From Candidatus Obscuribacter sp. (lineage in GTDB: Bacteria > Cyanobacteriota > Vampirovibrionia > Obscuribacterales > Obscuribacteraceae): a stretch of DNA of 64,000 nt. Below, in pieces: positions 61,984-64,000 of the stretch (position 1 is its first letter; each line of letters opens with the position of its first letter). The DNA lies in NCBI GenBank assembly GCA_021772095.1, contig JADYXR010000075.1:1-64000 (forward strand). The letters are read 5' to 3'. Below the pieces are notes generated by a model that saw only the letters and a list, made by a program, of their open reading frames with translations, had not been told where the DNA came from and ran no database searches. The position numbers and the translations under genes were made by a program.

Positions 61984-63966
61984 TTGAACTCACCCTTTAA
62001 AAACGTCACCTTCAGCCACGAGCAATATATGGTGCTCGAGGAATTAGGTCGTGGTGGCATGGGCATTGTTTACCGGTGCAAAGACCGCAAGCTCATGAAA
62101 GAAGTCGCCGTCAAAGTAATCGGCTGGAATGTCGATGACGAAGCGATCATTCGTTTTCACAAAGAAGCAACAACTCTCGGAAAATTGCAGCACCGCAACA
62201 TCCTCGGAGTGCAGCATTTCGGGCATTCCGATGACGACTCGTTATACCTGGTTATGGATTTGCTCACCGGCAGAAGCTTGTCTGAACTGATCGAACTACA
62301 AAAATTACCATCCTTTGAAGAAGCACTGGAAATTTTCATTCAGCTTTGCGATGGCTTAGGCCACGCGCATGGCAAGGGCATCTTGCACCGAGATATAAAA
62401 CCTTCAAACGTCTTCATTGCTCGCTACGAAGCAGGTGAACTGCAAGTGGTGATCACCGACTTCGGGCTTGCAAAGCTCGTCTCCGAAGATCAAAATCTTA
62501 CGCAAGCCGGGTCGACTATGGGTAGTCCGCCATACATGAGTCCCGAACAATGTGAAGGAAAGCTAGTCGACGAGCGCTCCGACATTTACAGTTTGGGTTG
62601 TTTGATGTTCGAATTGCTCACCACCACAATTCCTTTTCAAGGCGAAACGATTCCGCACTTGATGATGCAACACATCACAGAAGACCCGCCCACACTGGCG
62701 GAGCGTGCTCCGGAACTCAACTTTCCGCCGGAGATGGATCGAATTATCGCTAAGTGCCTCGCAAAAAATCCCGCGGAACGTTATGCAAAGGCTAAACTGT
62801 TGCGTACAGATTTGCAGCAATTGCGCGATAGTATCTGCAACGTCTCCTTCGCCCAACACAGCGAGGAGAGCGGCGCTTATTCCCCTTCGAAATCATTCCT
62901 TCGCACAGGTGCGTATATAATCACCGGTCTGCAAAATTTAGCGCGACCGTCCCAAGAAAAAAAATTGCGCGTGATGATTTACTCTACACTGTTGCTGATT
63001 GGTTCCGGGCTTGTGTACTCGGTCTGGCAGGCAATCGAAGGACACCTAAAGTATCTGAAGACTCAAGATGCGCTGGAAGGATTCAGAAATCAATTCAATT
63101 CACCAAGCCACGAGGTCACCGAAATCACACTCAACCCCGTTAAAAGTAAGCGCGAACGAAGCAGCTACCGCCAGTCCAGGCTATGGATCTCAATCGACAA
63201 AGGCGCAAAGAGTGCGTTGCAAGAAGTAGCGCAAATGTCGAAGAAACAAGTCGGTTTCGAAATTGGAACAGCACCGGACTGGATCAACTTATCCAAAAGC
63301 GACGTCAAAGACGAAGACCTGGAGCCGATTTCATCGCTAAGAATACTCGGTTTTATGTTTAACAAAACTGCTCTGACAGATAAAGGATTGAAAATAGTTT
63401 CGAACATTCCGACGCTGCAAGAACTTTATCTAGACGAAACGAAGATCACGGATGCAGGTCTCGTTTATCTCATGAATGTCGGCAATAAAAATTTAAACCT
63501 GATCACGCTTGGTGGAGATAACATCACAGACGAGGGTGTGGAGACGATTTCAAAGTTCGGAAAGATGGCATGGATAGAATTAGAAAACTGTAAAAAGATT
63601 ACTGGTGCCAATATCGAACTCTTACACAACAACTCCGACTTATTTCATTTAGGCTTAGAAGGATCCGGTTTCAAAACCGAAAACTTTCCGAAACTGTCCA
63701 CTGTTCATCTAGCAAGTTTGGATCTCTCAAATCTCAATCTCACCGATAGCGACCTTGAAAAGTTTTGTGAGGTCAGGGTTCCTGGGCTCGAGACGCTGCT
63801 TATCAAAAACAACAAAGAGATTACTGACCGGGGTCTTCTTGAGGTCTCGCGAATAAAAACGCTGAATAATTTGCACATTCATGGTTGCGACAAAATAACA
63901 AAAGCCGGAATCGATAGTTTCCACGATGCTCGTGGAGACAGACCAGTAGCCGTCTACAAAGAATGA
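61984..63966 (+). CDS. Ser/Thr protein kinase with leucine-rich repeats
   Basis: 660 residues from a TTG start (no strong ribosome-binding site). Kinase domain (about 15-285): GRGGMGIVY, VAVKVI (Lys44), HRDIKPSN (Asp137), TDFGLAK (Asp159), MGSPPYMSPEQ and SDIYSLGCLMFELL, all catalytic residues present. One membrane helix (about 331-349). The outer part (about 430-655) has repeats of the pattern L..L.L..t.ItD.GL, i.e. leucine-rich repeats like RNI/cysteine-containing LRRs (..LYLDETKITDAGLVYL.., ..LLIKNNKEITDRGLLEV..). A surface sensor kinase is likely. The last bases (ATGA) overlap the start of a tandem paralogue. Confidence 0.92.
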   Translation: MNSPFKNVTFSHEQYMVLEELGRGGMGIVYRCKDRKLMKEVAVKVIGWNVDDEAIIRFHKEATTLGKLQHRNILGVQHFGHSDDDSLYLVMDLLTGRSLSELIELQKLPSFEEALEIFIQLCDGLGHAHGKGILHRDIKPSNVFIARYEAGELQVVITDFGLAKLVSEDQNLTQAGSTMGSPPYMSPEQCEGKLVDERSDIYSLGCLMFELLTTTIPFQGETIPHLMMQHITEDPPTLAERAPELNFPPEMDRIIAKCLAKNPAERYAKAKLLRTDLQQLRDSICNVSFAQHSEESGAYSPSKSFLRTGAYIITGLQNLARPSQEKKLRVMIYSTLLLIGSGLVYSVWQAIEGHLKYLKTQDALEGFRNQFNSPSHEVTEITLNPVKSKRERSSYRQSRLWISIDKGAKSALQEVAQMSKKQVGFEIGTAPDWINLSKSDVKDEDLEPISSLRILGFMFNKTALTDKGLKIVSNIPTLQELYLDETKITDAGLVYLMNVGNKNLNLITLGGDNITDEGVETISKFGKMAWIELENCKKITGANIELLHNNSDLFHLGLEGSGFKTENFPKLSTVHLASLDLSNLNLTDSDLEKFCEVRVPGLETLLIKNNKEITDRGLLEVSRIKTLNNLHIHGCDKITKAGIDSFHDARGDRPVAVYKE

Positions 63967-64000
63967 AGAAGATCAACTTCAGCCACGAACAGTACCTGGC
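63963..64000 (+). CDS. Start of a second kinase, tandem paralogue (cut by window edge)
   Basis: ATGAAGAAGATC..., reading MKKINFSHEQYL, begins inside the stop of the previous kinase (four-base overlap ATGA). FSHEQY also occurs at the start of that kinase (FSHEQYMVLEEL), so the next gene is a tandem copy. Translational coupling is likely. The remainder lies outside the window. Confidence 0.75.
   Translation, partial: MKKINFSHEQYL

Overview
The window looks like a chromosomal segment of a bacterium with roughly half G+C and dense coding on both strands. The lineage is inferred, not shown, because there is no rRNA or other phylogenetic marker here. The best guess is a non-photosynthetic relative of Cyanobacteria (Melainabacteria/Vampirovibrionia, Obscuribacterales type). 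Reasons are the abundance of Ser/Thr kinase-like proteins, TPR and solenoid scaffolds, a TMEM14-type membrane protein, alpha-2-macroglobulin, a heptosyltransferase, SelB, and the habit of placing repeat-coded low-complexity linkers between domains.

Layout. 1-98: 3' end of an IS200/IS605-type tnpB with its hairpin end, abutting mraY. 105-5800: mraY, a short DprA/LOG-like protein, a UvrD/PcrA helicase with a Gly-rich insert, and ndk. 5942-7045: a possible GGDEF remnant and a toxin-antitoxin-like pair behind a 37-bp palindrome. 7074-9180: a GT9 heptosyltransferase and a histone-H1-like/ribbon-helix-helix protein. 9880-14609: an envelope-sugar operon (DegT aminotransferase, hexapeptide acyltransferase, GT-C membrane glycosyltransferase). 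14874-20200: a secreted protein and a 1462-residue kinase-like solenoid. 20229-25181: selB, a DedA protein, a 27-bp tandem repeat, an RHH-like protein, a bitopic membrane protein and tRNA-Phe. 25292-29654: a palindrome array, a zinc-ribbon protein, a metallophosphoesterase, a TMEM14 protein, an aminotransferase and a small unknown.

29795-39683 is a phospho-signalling island. Two membrane Ser/Thr kinases and a TPR protein run leftward. A PP2C phosphatase, an atypical kinase with a C-terminal beta-rich part, an isochorismatase-like cysteine hydrolase and a MIDAS-bearing vWA protein run rightward. The PP2C/kinase/vWA combination matches the TerY-type triad known from comparative genomics, with an extra hydrolase and without visible TerB/C/D genes. 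This is the best candidate for an under-described system.

39653-49702 is a cell-surface block: SpoIID, a small penicillin-binding transpeptidase, an exported AMMECR1-domain protein, an alpha-2-macroglobulin broken by a frameshift, VanW and a lipoprotein. 49780-56750 holds unknown membrane proteins, a winged-helix-like gene, and a 1144-residue CPBP protease that is internally duplicated. The tail of the protease gene is repeated at the end of the neighbouring, unrelated gene.

56971-61704 is a CoA-ester cluster: PaaK-like ligase, FlK-like thioesterase and three crotonases, one ending in a zinc ribbon. Ring-oxygenase subunits are absent from the window. The window ends with a kinase carrying leucine-rich repeats and the first codons of a tandem paralogue.
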